DNA of 64,000 nt from CAVTYH01 sp963738835 (lineage in GTDB: Bacteria; Planctomycetota; Planctomycetia; Pirellulales; JADZDJ01). The stretch covers positions 62,001 to 126,000 of the forward strand of contig CAVTYH010000001.1 in NCBI GenBank assembly GCA_963738835.1. The letters are read 5' to 3'. Shown piece by piece: positions 54,133-64,000 of the stretch. The notes beneath the pieces were generated by a model. That model was not told where the DNA came from, did no database searches, and saw only the letters and a list, made by a program, of their open reading frames with translations. Made by a program: the position numbers and the translations under genes. How positions within the stretch are numbered: the first letter of the stretch is position 1; the number at the start of each line of letters is the position of its first letter.

Positions 54133-54380
54133 ATGATCCGCCGCACAACACCATCAAAGCCGTATCCCGACTTTCCATTGACCGCGCACCCCAACGGCCA
54201 ATGGTGCAAGAAAATACGTGGCAAGATTCACTACTTCGGACCGTGGGACGATTGGGAAGGTTCGCTTGCCGAGTACCAGGAAGAGCGCGACGATTTGTAT
54301 GCCGGCCGCAAGCCGAGAAAGAAAACGGACGGTGTGACACTGGAGGATGTACTCAATCGGTTTCTCTACTCCAAGAAGGT
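54133..54380 (+). pseudogene. Tyrosine-recombinase-type phage integrase, N-terminal fragment
   Basis: MIRRTTPSKPYPDFPLTAHP, NGQWCKKIRGKIHYFGPWDD, WEGSLAEYQEERDDLYAGRK, VTLEDVLNRFLYSKK matches the N-terminal arm-binding region of planctomycete phage-type integrases. The frame runs straight into the left inverted repeat of the IS element at 54373 and stops (VFVKR). No catalytic domain is found on the far side of the IS, so the remainder is lost. Confidence 0.7.
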
Positions 54381-55297
54381 GTTTGTTAAACGCTGTCAGC
54401 GGTTTTGTGGCGTCGAGGGACGGCAGAGTCGGTGGAGCATGAACTGGATCATAGCAATTTGGATCATGGCTTCGCTGTTTTCGACGAGTTCCTCGTAGTC
54501 TTTGCTCAGCCGCCGGGCGTGGCCCAGCCAGGCGAAGGTACGTTCGACAATCCAGCGTTTGGGAAGAATTTGGAAACCAACCTGTTCACCAAGCTTTCGC
54601 ACGATCTCCAATACCCAGCCACACCACTGCATCAACCCATCCACGAGCCTTCCAGCATAACCGCCGTCCGCCCAGACGAGCTTCATCGTCGGAAACAACG
54701 TCGCCGCCTTGAAGAACAACAATTTGGCTCCATCACGGTCTTGGATCGCAGCGGAATGCACGACCACCGCCAACAGCAACCCCAACGTCTCGATCAGGAG
54801 ATGCCGCTTGCGACCGTTGATCTTCTTCCCCGCATCATACCCATGAATCCCCCTTTTTCGGTCGTCTTCACCGCTTGGCTATCGACGATTCCGGCCGTCG
54901 GCTGGGGGTCTTTTCCCTCCGCCACGCGTACTGCGCGGCGGAGGGCATCATTGATTTGTTCCCACACTCCCGCTGGGGTCCATTCGCGAAAGTCATCGTA
55001 AACCGTTTGCCAAGCGGGGAAATCATGCGGCATCCCGCGCCCAGTCCAACCCTGTTTATTCATGTAAAAAATGGCGTTCACAATTTCCCGCTGGGAAATC
55101 CAGGGCAGATTGCCCCGCGGCGGGTGTGGAGGCACCAGGGGACGAATCATCGCCCATTCGGCATCCGTCACATCACTCTCGTACGACGCTCTGGCTGGGG
55201 TCTTCATCGTGGGGACTCCCGAAGTAAAAGTTCCGCCCTACGCAATCGTATCCCGAGCGTCCAGCCCTGCGACGCTAGCGTTTAACAAACACCTTCT
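54373..55297 (-). mobile_element. IS5-family insertion sequence
   Basis: Perfect 22-bp terminal inverted repeats: left 54373-54394 (begins AAGAAGGTGTTTGTTAAA), right 55276-55297 (its exact complement). Contains a two-part transposase on the minus strand. No direct target duplication is evident at the flanks, and the genes on the two sides are unrelated, suggesting deletion or rearrangement after insertion. Confidence 0.88.
54396..55207 (-). CDS. IS5-family DDE transposase in two frames
   Basis: N-terminal part: MKTPARASYESDVTDAEWAM, LVPPHPPRGNLPWISQREIV with NAIFYMNKQGW, DALRRAVRVAEG, and GIVDSQAVKTTEKGGF, holding the first catalytic Asp. The second part, in another frame, has VVHSAAIQDRDGAKLLFFKA, LVWADGGYAGRLVDGL (second Asp), and WIVERTFAWLGHARRLSKDY (Glu of the DDE triad). 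The junction is at 54785-54840. IS5-group elements such as IS427 normally use a programmed frameshift between two overlapping frames, so this may be natural rather than damage. Confidence 0.85.
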
Positions 55298-55299
55298 TA

Positions 55300-55777
55300 G
55301 AGGCGCTGGTTCAGAAATTCGGGAAGCAGGCAACCGTTTCGCCGTCGGTGACACCGTCGTTACGTGAAGCAATGTTCAAATTCGAGTCGCAACTAGCGCG
55401 GATTGCATTGCGCTTTTCGGCAACCACCGACACCGAAGTGCGAAAACTAATGCTGAACTACGACCTCATGATTCGTCCGATCCTCATGGAGTATACGCCG
55501 CATGTTCAAGTTGATTTTCCGCTTGAGAAATATCGACGACGCGGCCGTGGCCAAATGGATCGATGACCGGATCGTGGATTTCGTTCGCACGTATGTGTCG
55601 CTGCATGAGAACGAGTATTACTTGAAAGACTTCATGGTCGAGGACCCCGTGGCCCACGTCCGATTTCCGAAGTTCGCGGCGGGCACAACCTTGGAATCGA
55701 ACGGCAAAACCGTGTACTTCATTGGCGAGGAAACTCGTCGAGAATTTGAGAAACGACCGCCGGTTGTCAGCAAATAA
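55300..55777 (+). CDS. 5'-truncated protein with a YHS-like C-terminal domain (one frame break near 55535)
   Basis: Frame from the IS edge: EALVQKFGKQATVSPSVTPS, LREAMFKFESQLARIALRFS, LMIRPILMEYTPHVQVDFPL. It then switches to DDAAVAKWIDDRIVDFVRTY, NEYYLKDFMVEDPVAHVRFP, KFAAGTTLESNGKTVYFIGE, ETRREFEKRPPVV. The last segment has the DP...Y-GKTYYF-E-CKE-F layout of YHS domains, but with the metal-binding cysteines replaced. The start is unknown because the IS removed or displaced the 5' end. 90 bases before ppk2. Confidence 0.5.
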
Positions 55778-55863
55778 CTGGTGTGAAAACTGCCGCATGC
55801 TTGCATTTGACGGATGCATCCGTGATCATGAATTGGGTAATCGGCGCGAATCGGGAGAGACGG

Positions 55864-56673
55864 ATGCCCAAGCAGCAGTCAAACGGCGACATGCCAAAGA
55901 TGAAGCGCAAAGGATACGAGAAAGAGCTACGCAAACTGCAGACCGAGCTGTGCCGTCTGCAGGATTGGGTGGTTCAAGAGGGTCTGCGCATGATTGTCGT
56001 GTTCGAGGGACGTGATGCTGCCGGAAAGGGTGGGACCATTAAAGCGATCATGGAGCGGGTTAGTCCCCGGGTCTTCCGTTTGGTGGCGCTGCCGGCCCCT
56101 TCGGACCGCGAAAGGAGCCAAATGTACGTGCAGCGATACATCCAGCACTTCCCCGCAGCTGGGGAGGTCGTCATCTTCGACCGCAGTTGGTATAACCGCG
56201 CGGGGGTGGAATACGTGATGGATTTCTGCACGCCCCAGCAGTACAGGGCATTTGTTGAGAATTGCCCCAAGTTCGAAAGCCACATCATCCAGTCGGGAAT
56301 CATCCTGATAAAGTTTTGGTTAGAAGTCGGTCAGGAAGAACAACAGCGGCGGTTTGAGGCTCGCATCGAAGATCCGCTACGCCAGTGGAAGCTTAGCCCC
56401 ATGGACATCGAGTCGTATGCACGCTGGTACGCGTTTTCCAGGGCGCGCGATTTGATGCTGGAGACCACCGACACCAAAGAGGCACCGTGGTACATCGTGC
56501 GTTCGGACGACAAGCGGCGGGCGCGGCTGAATTGCATTTCGCACCTGCTCAGTTTGATTCCTTACAAACGTGTGTCGCGCGACAAGGTGAAGCTTCCCAA
56601 ACGATCGCGCAAACGTGAATACGACGACCAGTCGACCATCAAAGGCCGGACATTTGTTCCGGAAGTGTTTTAG
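55864..56673 (+). CDS. ppk2: Polyphosphate kinase 2 (PPK2 family)
   Basis: Transfers phosphate between polyphosphate and nucleotides, mostly making NTP/NDP. MKRKGYEKELRKLQTELCRL, IVVFEGRDAAGKGGTIKAIM (Walker A), RYIQHFPAAGEVVIFDRSWY with NRAGVEYVMDF (Walker B), KFWLEVGQEEQQRRFEARIE with DPLRQWKLSPMD, RWYAFSRARDLMLETTDTKE, APWYIVRSDDKRRARLNCIS. About 269 residues from MPKQQSNG at 55864 (an upstream GTG at 55783 is possible). Intact, single-domain, class I-like. Confidence 0.93.
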   Translation: MPKQQSNGDMPKMKRKGYEKELRKLQTELCRLQDWVVQEGLRMIVVFEGRDAAGKGGTIKAIMERVSPRVFRLVALPAPSDRERSQMYVQRYIQHFPAAGEVVIFDRSWYNRAGVEYVMDFCTPQQYRAFVENCPKFESHIIQSGIILIKFWLEVGQEEQQRRFEARIEDPLRQWKLSPMDIESYARWYAFSRARDLMLETTDTKEAPWYIVRSDDKRRARLNCISHLLSLIPYKRVSRDKVKLPKRSRKREYDDQSTIKGRTFVPEVF

Positions 56674-56721
56674 CAGCCTACTGCAGATCGAATTCTGAAA
56701 ATGATTATTGGAGGTTTACCA

Positions 56722-57690
56722 ATGAAAACTTTTCTTGTTGCACTGGTAGTGTTCGGTGCGATGTGCGCTGCGATTGGAATCGCCCAATCGCCGCAACCGG
56801 TGCCGGCATCGAAGGCTCAAGCGCCCACTGCCATTTCCGCGACGGCCGAGTCCGATTCGCGCGCGGCCGACGAGGCAGCCATTCGCGCTGCGGGCAAGGC
56901 GTTCATTGACGCGTACAACGCTCGCGACGCCAAGAAGCTGGCCGTGTTGTGGTCGCCGGAAGCGGTGTATATCGATCCGCTGACAGGCGAGCAGACCGTC
57001 GGCCGCGACGAAATTGAAAAAGTCTTTGAAGATGCATTCTCCGACAAACTGGATGCCAAGTTGCAGGTTGATGTCAGCTCGATCGACTTCGTTTCGCCCA
57101 ATGTCGCCATCGTGCGTGGAATGGCACACGTAATTCGCCCTGGCGAGGAACCGGTCGATTCCGAATACACTGCCGTTCGCGTCAAGCGCGACGGAAAGTG
57201 GCTCTTGGACCGAGTCTCCGAAGTCGAAAAGGAAAAAGCGCCGCCCTCGAATTACGAACACTTGAAGGAGCTGGAATGGATGATCGGCTCCTGGCACGAC
57301 GACGATCCTCGTGCGTCCGTGGAAATTCAGACCGATTGTGCCTGGACCAAAAACAAAAACTTCATCACTCGCTCGTACGCCGTTGCTATTGGAGATGAAG
57401 TGCGCAAATCGGGAATGCAGATTATCGGTTGGGACCCAGTGGCGAAGCAAATTCGATCTTGGGTTTTCGATTCCGACGGCGGGTACGGTGAAGGTGACTG
57501 GACACGCAAAGGGGACAAATGGCTGATTCAAAACAGCGCCACGCTGCCCGATGGAGGCAAGGCCACCAGCCTCAATATCATGACCAAGTTGGATGACAAC
57601 TCGTTCAAATGGGAATCCGTTAATCGTGACACCGACGGCGAATTACAGCCCAACCTCGACCCAGTCATCGTGGTGCGGAAAACAGAATAG
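56722..57690 (+). CDS. Exported SnoaL/SgcJ-like (NTF2-fold) protein, 322 residues
   Basis: ATG at 56722 with GGAGG upstream. Signal peptide MKTFLVALVVFGAMCAAIGI-AQS. NTF2-like domain: DEAAIRAAGKAFIDAYNARD, AVLWSPEAVYIDPLTGEQTV, VAIVRGMAHVIRPGEEPVDS, EYTAVRVKRDGKWLLDRVSE. Second domain from ELEWMIGSWHDDDPRASVEI to VNRDTDGELQPNLDPVIVVR, a beta-barrel lipocalin-like module (DUF1579-like arrangement). Planctomycetes have many such pairs. Intact; role unknown. Confidence 0.82.
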   Translation: MKTFLVALVVFGAMCAAIGIAQSPQPVPASKAQAPTAISATAESDSRAADEAAIRAAGKAFIDAYNARDAKKLAVLWSPEAVYIDPLTGEQTVGRDEIEKVFEDAFSDKLDAKLQVDVSSIDFVSPNVAIVRGMAHVIRPGEEPVDSEYTAVRVKRDGKWLLDRVSEVEKEKAPPSNYEHLKELEWMIGSWHDDDPRASVEIQTDCAWTKNKNFITRSYAVAIGDEVRKSGMQIIGWDPVAKQIRSWVFDSDGGYGEGDWTRKGDKWLIQNSATLPDGGKATSLNIMTKLDDNSFKWESVNRDTDGELQPNLDPVIVVRKTE

Positions 57691-57746
57691 TGGCGCGATT
57701 TCCGGGTGAGGACCAGCCACAATTCAATTGATATTAAGGTGCGGCA

Positions 57747-59348
57747 ATGAAAAAACTTTTTTTACTGGCAATTATGGCGGCGATGCTGCTGTTTCCGCTA
57801 TCGAGTTTGCTGTTAGGTCGGGGCGGGATGGGAGGCGGCGGTCGTGGAGGTGGCGGGAGTAGAGGTGGCGGAGGCGTGAGTCGCGGTGGTGGCGGAGCAC
57901 GGGTTGGTGGCGGCGCACGGCCGTCGATGGGCAGCGCACCCCTCGATGGCGCGCTCCAGGCCGGCCCCTAGTCGTCCCAGCGGCGGAGCGAGTCGGCCGG
58001 GGGGCGCTAATTACGCGAATCGACAGGGCGCCGCTCCGCGGCAATCGATCGGCAGCTTGCCGTCACCAGCGACGCGACCATCCGGCGGCGTCAGTCGACC
58101 CGGCACCGGTAACATCGCGGGAAATCGGCCCAGCACTGGCCAGCGCCCCGGCACTGGCAACATCGCTGGTAATCGGCCTAACATCGGCAATCAACCGGGT
58201 GGACGAGTGACCCAAGGCCAACTGAATAATTTCCTCGACTTGCCGGGCGCTGGCGGAGGAGCGCGCCCGACACGCGGCCAGCTGGAATCAATACCGGTGC
58301 GGCGATTGCAGGCGGCGCATTGGCGGGGGGCGCCGCAGCGGAATTTCTGCGCGATCGTCCTGCGGGCGGTGACGGCATCGGCGGGAATCGTCCGAGTACA
58401 CTGCCTGCGCGCCCCGGCACCGGCGATCTCGCTGGCGGCGGCAATCGGCCCGACACTTTGCCTGCAGGTCCGGGTGATGGCGGAAAAGGGGTCGGCCCGG
58501 GCAATAGGCCAGGTGACGGCGGAAATCGCCCCGGTGATGGTGGGAATCGGCCGAACCGACCTGGCGACGGCAATCGGCCGAATCGTCCTGATGCTGGATT
58601 TGGCAACGATCGCCCCGGCCGAATTAACAACTGGAACCAATGGAACAATTTCCGCCAAAACAATTGGACGCAAGTCAACAATAATTGGGGCAATCGTTGG
58701 CAAAATAATTGGCACGATTGCAACCACTGGTTCGACGGCAATTGGTGGAATAATCATCCCTGCGACCATTGGCACTGGCCGGGAAACGGCAATTGGTGGC
58801 GATGGGCAGCGTGGGGCACGGTCGGCTCATGGATTCCCTGGGGCTGGAGTCAGCCGATTTACTATAACTACGGCGACAACGTCTATTACGACGAAGGCCA
58901 AGTCTATTATGGCGACCAGCCTACCTGCACGGCCGACGAGTACACGCAGCAGGCCGAAGCCATTGCCACCAGCATCCCGCCCGATGTGCAACCTGCCGCG
59001 GAAGACTGGCTGCCGCTGGGCGTATTCGCCGTGACCCAAGATGGCGATTCGGCGAACAGCGAACCGACGATGTTCCTACAATTGGCGGTCAGCAAGCAAG
59101 GAATCATCACCGGCACGTTTCAGAATACTCTCACAAGCGTTGTCAAAACGGTAGAAGGTATGGTTGATAAGGAAACTCAACGCGCCGCGTGGACTGCCGA
59201 AGGTGAATCACGGCCATTAATGGAAACGGGCATTGTTAACCTGACGCAAGACACTGCCGGCATACTGGTCCACTTCGACGGCGGCGAAACACAGCGGTGG
59301 CTGTTGGCGCGGTTAAACGATCCGGCAAAAGCCAGTGCAAAGAAATGA
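57747..59348 (+). CDS. Exported low-complexity Gly/Arg/Asn/Trp-rich protein (two frame breaks)
   Basis: MKKLFLLAIMAAMLLFPLSS is a signal sequence. It is followed by a GGRGGGGSRGGGG tract, a Pro/Gly/Arg/Asn tract (GTGNIAGNRPSTGQRPGTGN; GGNRPGDGGNRPNRPGDGNR), an Asn/Trp/His segment (NNWNQWNNFRQNNWTQVNNN; DCNHWFDGNWWNNHPCDHWH) and a C-terminal domain (EDWLPLGVFAVTQDGDSANS; MFLQLAVSKQGIITGTFQNT; GILVHFDGGETQRWLLARLN). Frames change near 57960 and 58315; the total span is a multiple of three (533 residues), so the breaks cancel. Likely envelope-associated; function unknown. Confidence 0.68.
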
Positions 59349-59430
59349 TGCTTAATCATCAAACTCAGCGAGTCTGCGATGCGTACCGAACATGCATCGC
59401 AGATCGCGGACTCGCTGAAAAGGAGGCATC

Positions 59431-60649
59431 CATGTATGCCAAACGGGACTCGCAATTCTGTAACTCAACCGTTGCCGCGACACTGCTGACCCTTGGTCTG
59501 TTGCTATCCTTCGCCTCGGGGTGCGACCGGGAGCAATCGCAGGCCGCGGAACAACCGGTTCCGAAGGTGACTACCACGGCCGCCGTACAGCAGGAGACCA
59601 CCGACTACGACGAATACACCGGCAAGACCGAAGCCTCGGAAACCGTCGATATTCATGCCCGAGTTTTCGGTTATCTGAAATCGATCGAATTTAAGGACGG
59701 CGACTTTGTGAAAGAAGGCCAAACGCTGTTCACGATTGAGCCAGATGAATTCGAGGCTATTCATAATCAATCACTCTCCAAAATCGCAGTTTGGGAATCG
59801 AAGCTGGAGGTGGCCAAGGCCGATTTGGCGCGGCGAAAAGCGTCATGGCTACTGCCCGGGGCGCCGTCAGCCAAGAAGAGTATGAGCAATATGTTGCCGC
59901 CGTTCGCGAAGCGGAAGCCAGTTTGAATGCGGCACATGCGGACGCAAATCGAACGGCGATCGACCTGAAGTACACCGTCGTGAAAGCGCCCATCCGCCGG
60001 CAGAATCGACCGTGCCTACGTTTCCAAGGGGACGCTGCTGACCGGCGGAGTTTCCTCGGGCACGCTGCTTACCAAAATCGTCGACGAGCAGCCGATGTAC
60101 GTGTACTTCGACGTCGATGAACGGTCTTTGCTCCGCTATATGCGGCAGCGCGACAAAACGCAAGGCGCCGCTCCGGGGAACATGGTCAGTCTGGGAATCG
60201 ATTGCTATTTGCAACTGGCCGATGAAAAGGATTTTCCGCACAAGGGTAAACTAGATTTTATTGCCAGTGAAGTCGACACCACGACCGGCACCGCGCATCC
60301 GTGGCGTGTTCGAGAATAAGGACGACGCTTTGGCCAGTGGCCTATTTGTGCGTGTCCGGGTTCCCGCGAGCCAACCGTATCAGGCAGTGATGATTCCCGA
60401 GCGCGCCTGGCGACCGACCAGAGTGTGAAGTATGTCTATGTCGTCGGTAGCGACGGGGTGGCGAATCGGCGCACGGTGGAACTGGGCGCCCAGCGGGGCG
60501 AGATGCGAATCATCAGCGCGGGGTTGAAAGCCGGTGAGCAGGTGATCGTCAAAGGATTGCAGCGCGTGCGGCCGGGCCAAAAAGTGGAAGCGACCACGGA
60601 ACCGGCCCAAGTAGCGGCCAACTCGTTGGGGCAACCAATGGCCCATTAA
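59431..60649 (+). CDS. RND efflux periplasmic adaptor (HlyD/AcrA family), several frame breaks
   Basis: N-terminus MYAKRDSQFCNSTVAATLLT with a lipoprotein-like LLSFASGC. Then TTTAAVQQETTDYDEYTGKT, ASETVDIHARVFGYLKSIEF, KDGDFVKEGQTLFTIEPDEF (lipoyl-like half), an alpha-hairpin partly in another frame (VSQEEYEQYVAAVREAEASL), DRAYVSKGTLLTGG, IVDEQPMYVYFDVDERSLLR, LDFIASEVDTTTGT, ALASGLFVRVRVPASQPYQA, VKYVYVVGSDGVANRRTVEL, GLKAGEQVIVKGLQRVRPGQ. At least three or four frame changes (about 59850, 60000, 60300, 60410). It links the inner-membrane pump encoded 50 bases downstream to an outer-membrane channel. Confidence 0.85.
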
Positions 60650-60699
60650 TGCCACAGCTTGATTGGGGCTGATGCCGATCGATCGCAGGGCTGTTTCCT

Positions 60700-63600
60700 A
60701 TGGCTAAATTTTTCATCGAACGTCCGATCTTCGCCGCGGTCATTTCGGTCATTATCACGCTGGCGGGCGGTATTGCCGTCCTGTTGCTGTCCGTGGCGCA
60801 ATATCCGGAAATCACACCGCCCACGGTGCAAGTGAACTGTAATTATCCCGGCGCGAGCGCAAAGGTTGTCGCCGAGACGGTGGCGGCGCCGATCGAACAG
60901 CAGGTGATCGGCGTGGAAAACATGCTCTACATGAGCTCGCAATCCACGAACGATGGCGGCTACAACCTGACCGTTACATTCGAAGTGGGCACCAATCTCG
61001 ATATGGCCCAAGTGCTGGTCCAGAATCGAGTCAACTTGGCGCTGCCAACGTTGCCGAGCGAAGTGAAACAGACGGGCGTCAGCGTGAAGAAAAAATCGCC
61101 CAGCATTCTGCTGGTTGTGAATCTGATCTCGCCCAGTGGAACCTACGATCAGCTTTATCTCAGCAATTTCGCCACCATTCGACTCCGCGACGAATTGGCC
61201 CAGGTGAAAGGAGTGGGGGATGTCACGTTCCTTGGACAGCTCGACTACAGCATGCGTGCCTGGCTCGATCCGAATCGGATGGCAGTCAGGGACTTATCGG
61301 CCAGCGACGTAGTAAATGCACTGCGCGAGCAAAATGTCCAAGTGGCCGCCGGGTCGTTGGGAAGACCGCCGGTGCCGCTCGGGCAAGCGTTTCAGTACAC
61401 GCTCAGCACGCTGGGGCGGTTGGTCAATCCCCAGCAGTTCGGCAACATAGTCGTGAAAACCGGAAGCGATGGTCGCTTGACTCGTCTGCGTGACGTCGTG
61501 AGCGACGTGCGCAAGGAAGATGGCGTGGTCGTCGGCGGCATCCAACTGGGGGCAAAGAACGAAGACACTTCTTGCAATCTGGATGGCAAGCCTTCGATTG
61601 GCTTGGCAATTTTTCAGCAGCCGGGCTCCAATGCACTCGATACGGCCGCGGGCATCCGCAAACGGATGGAAGAATTGAAGCTCAGCTTTCCGCCGGATGT
61701 GGAATACGCAATCGTTTATGACACGACGCCATTCATTAACGAATCCATTCACGAGGTTTTCAAGGCGCTGCGCGACGCCATCATTCTCGTCGCCATCGTT
61801 GTACTGGCGTTTTTGCAGTCGTGGCGGGCGACGTTAATTCCGCTGATTGCCGTGCCGGTGGCGATCGTTGGAACCTTTGCCGTGATGCTCGCGATGGGTT
61901 TCAGCCTGAACAATCTCTCCTTGTTTGGGCTGGTGCTGGCGATTGGCATTGTGGTCGACGATGCCATCGTCGTTGTCGAAGCCGTTGAGCATCATCTCGA
62001 ACATGGACTATCCGGCAAGCAGGCGGCAATGAAGGCGATGAGCGAAGTGTCAGGGCCGATTATCGCCATTTCGCTCGTGCTCATGTGCGTGTTCATACCT
62101 TGCGCGTTCATTACGGGCATCACCGGGCAGTTTTTTCGACAGTTTGCGTTGACCATCGCCGTTTCGACTTTCTTTTCGGCGGTCAATTCACTGACGCTTA
62201 GCCCGGCGCTGTCGGCGTTGCTGCTCAAACCGAAGAATCAACAGCGCGATCCGCTGACACGACTCTTAAACTTGCTCTTGGGCTGGTTTTTCAAGCTCTT
62301 CAACCTGGGGTTCGAGGTTAGCGCCAACATGTACGCCCGCAGCGTGGGCATCTTGCTGCGATTGAGCGTCATTGTGCTGGCGGTTTATGTAGGTCTGTTA
62401 TATCTCACATATTTCGGAATGACCCATGTTCCAACCGGTTTTATTCCTCCGCAGGATAAAGGCTACCTGCTGGTCGACGTGCGCCTGCCCGACTCGGCAT
62501 CGCTGGAACGAACTGGCGGAGTGATGAAGCAAATCCAGCAGATCGCCATGGGCGATACATCTGCCCAGGAACACAGTGAGCGCAGCGGAGGAATTCAGGG
62601 CATCGCGCACACCATTGTGATCTCCGGGCAATCGTTTGTGCAAAACGCGATTGGTTCGAATTACGGCTCGATCTATGTCATCCTGGACGACTTTCATCAT
62701 CGTCACGGTGCCGATCTCGGGGCCGACGCCATTGCCGCCAAACTGCGAGCCGCGTGCTATCGCGAAGTGCAAGAAGCTTCGGTGGCGGTTTTCGGCGACC
62801 CGGCGGTCGACGGCTTGGGCAATGCCGGTGGTTTTAAGGTGATGGTCCGCGATGTGGGCGATCTGGGGCTGGACGCCCTACAGGAATCGGCCGACGACCT
62901 AGCCGCGACCGGCAATCAGCAACCGGGACTGGTGGGACTATACAGCGCCTTCCGCGCCAGACGCCGCAGATGTACGTCGATGTCGACCGCGAGCGCTGCA
63001 AGGCCATGGCGGTGCCGCTCAATGAAGTCTTCCTGACGCTACAGGTTTACCTGGGTGGCTATTACACCAATGATTTCAACCAGTTCGGCCGCACGTGGCA
63101 GGTGAATTTGCAGGGAGATCCTGCTTCGCGATTGACTCCCGATCAGGTACGGCAATTGAAAGTTCGCAACGCACACGGAGAAATGGTCCCCTTGGGAAGC
63201 GTCGTGCATATTAGCCCGGTCGGCGGACCGGCGCTGGTGATTCGCTACAACGGCGTCCCGGCTGCTGCGGTCACTGGTGGTTCTCTGCCTGGTGTCAGTT
63301 CGGGGACGGTAATCAAAACCGTCGACAGAGTTGCACAAGAAGTCTTGCCGCAAGGGATGAACACCGAATGGACCGAACTGACGCTGCTGCAGATTCTCGC
63401 CGGAAACACAGCGATTGTTGTTTTTGCGTTAGCTGTGGTCTTGGTGTTTTTAGTGTTGGCCGCGCAATACGAAAGCTTGAGTTTGCCGCTGGCAGTCATT
63501 CTGGTTGTCCCCATGTGTCTGCTTTGCTCGGTCATTGGCGTGGCGCTGGCGGGAATGGATATCAACATTTTTGTGCAAATCGGGTTCATTGTGCTCGTGG

Positions 63601-64000
63601 GATTGGCCAGCAAGAACGCCATCCTAATTGTCGAATTCGCCAAGGAGAAATCGGCCGGCGGTGCAACTCCGCGCGATGCGGCTGTTGAAGCCTGTCGGCT
63701 GCGGCTGCGGCCGATCATCATGACTTCCGCGGCGTTCATTTTGGGCGTATTGCCGCTGGCGTTGGCCGTCGGCGCCGGGGCCGAGATGCGGCGCACGCTA
63801 GGCATTGCTGTTTTTTCCGGTATGCTGGGCGTTACCCTGTTCGGCATTTTCTTGACGCCGGTGTTCTATTACGTGGTCGTGCGGCTCGCGGGCCAGCGTG
63901 CGGCGACAACGGAAGGTGCCTTGCCAGCGGACGAATTTCATTCAAAGCCCGCCTCCCACGATGGAAATGGCCCTGCGACATCGTCGAGTCCAGTTATCGT
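60700..64000 (+). CDS. RND multidrug efflux permease, HAE1 family (one frame break; runs off the window)
   Basis: MAKFFIERPIFAAVISVIIT, then PPTVQVNCNYPGASAKVVAE, LVVNLISPSGTYDQLYLSNF, RDVVSDVRKEDGVVVGGIQL. Transmembrane blocks: LRDAIILVAIVVLAFLQSWR, ATLIPLIAVPVAIVGTFAVM, GLVLAIGIVVDDAIVVVEAV (proton-relay Asp pair), LVLMCVFIPCAFITGITGQF. The C-terminal half resumes after a frame change near 62950 (PQMYVDVDRERCKAMAVPLN) with QYESLSLPLAVILVVPMCLL and GFIVLVGLASKNAILIVEFA. No stop before the window end at about residue 1,100, near the expected C-terminus. With the adaptor upstream it forms a tripartite efflux system of AcrB/MexB type; substrates unknown. Confidence 0.92.

Overview
The window looks like a chromosomal segment of a planctomycete, probably Pirellulales-like. 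The evidence is gene content: a giant Cys-rich YTV-repeat cell-wall protein, a PQQ-like propeller protein opening with DWPQWRGPNRDG, a DUF1559-type protein, a PEP-CTERM surface protein with HAF repeats, a Ser/Thr kinase with an extracytoplasmic sensor, and a DnaJ protein carrying planctomycete-style C-terminal domains. This is an assignment from gene content only; no rRNA is present.

Layout. 1-3.0 kb: the classic rpsB-tsf-pyrH-frr translation/UMP kinase operon (minus; frr runs off the left edge). 3.3-6.7 kb: an RluA-type pseudouridine synthase and a B12-binding radical SAM protein, both carrying short repeats inside the reading frame. 7.6-11.54 kb: a 3.9 kb integrated element that has split a tRNA-Gln(TTG) gene in its anticodon arm. 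It is bounded by 16-bp direct repeats and carries its own intact tRNA-Gln(TTG), a strongly folded leader, an excisionase-like gene, a DnaJ-membrane protein and a truncated gene. 11.7-16.1 kb: GH29 fucosidase, a repeat-rich non-coding zone with a near-consensus promoter, rex and a type II pseudopilin. 16.6-20.6 kb: the YTV protein and two hairpins, one a clear terminator. 20.6-33.8 kb: a small secreted protein, FHA protein, dnaE, sensor kinase, VOC protein, lysS, LolC/E-LolD-type ABC transporter and branched-chain aminotransferase. 33.8-40.2 kb: palindromic repeats flanking a HAF/beta-solenoid/lipase/dockerin-like/PEP-CTERM protein, then the PQQ-like protein. 40.3-45.2 kb: ispE-spoVG (SpoVG has a zinc ribbon inserted in the domain), a decayed ECF sigma/membrane-partner module, and an unknown protein. 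45.3-53.9 kb: pirin, CapA-like, SRPBCC, DUF1559, rplM-rpsI, CtpA-type protease, folC, tRNA-Lys. 54.1-55.8 kb: an integrase fragment cut by an IS5-family element. 55.8-64 kb: ppk2, SnoaL-like protein, a Gly/Asn/Trp-rich secreted protein, and an RND efflux adaptor plus pump that runs off the right edge.

A recurring feature is single-base frame breaks in genes that should be intact (pyrH, lysS, ispE, spoVG, ctp, efflux adaptor and pump), while dnaE, folC, tsf, rpsB and the YTV gene are clean. Most are probably indel errors in the assembly. In 42.2-44.2 kb the density, plus a clean nonsense codon in the sigma factor, points to real decay. Where I join frames into one gene I say so, and the span given is that of the presumed original gene.
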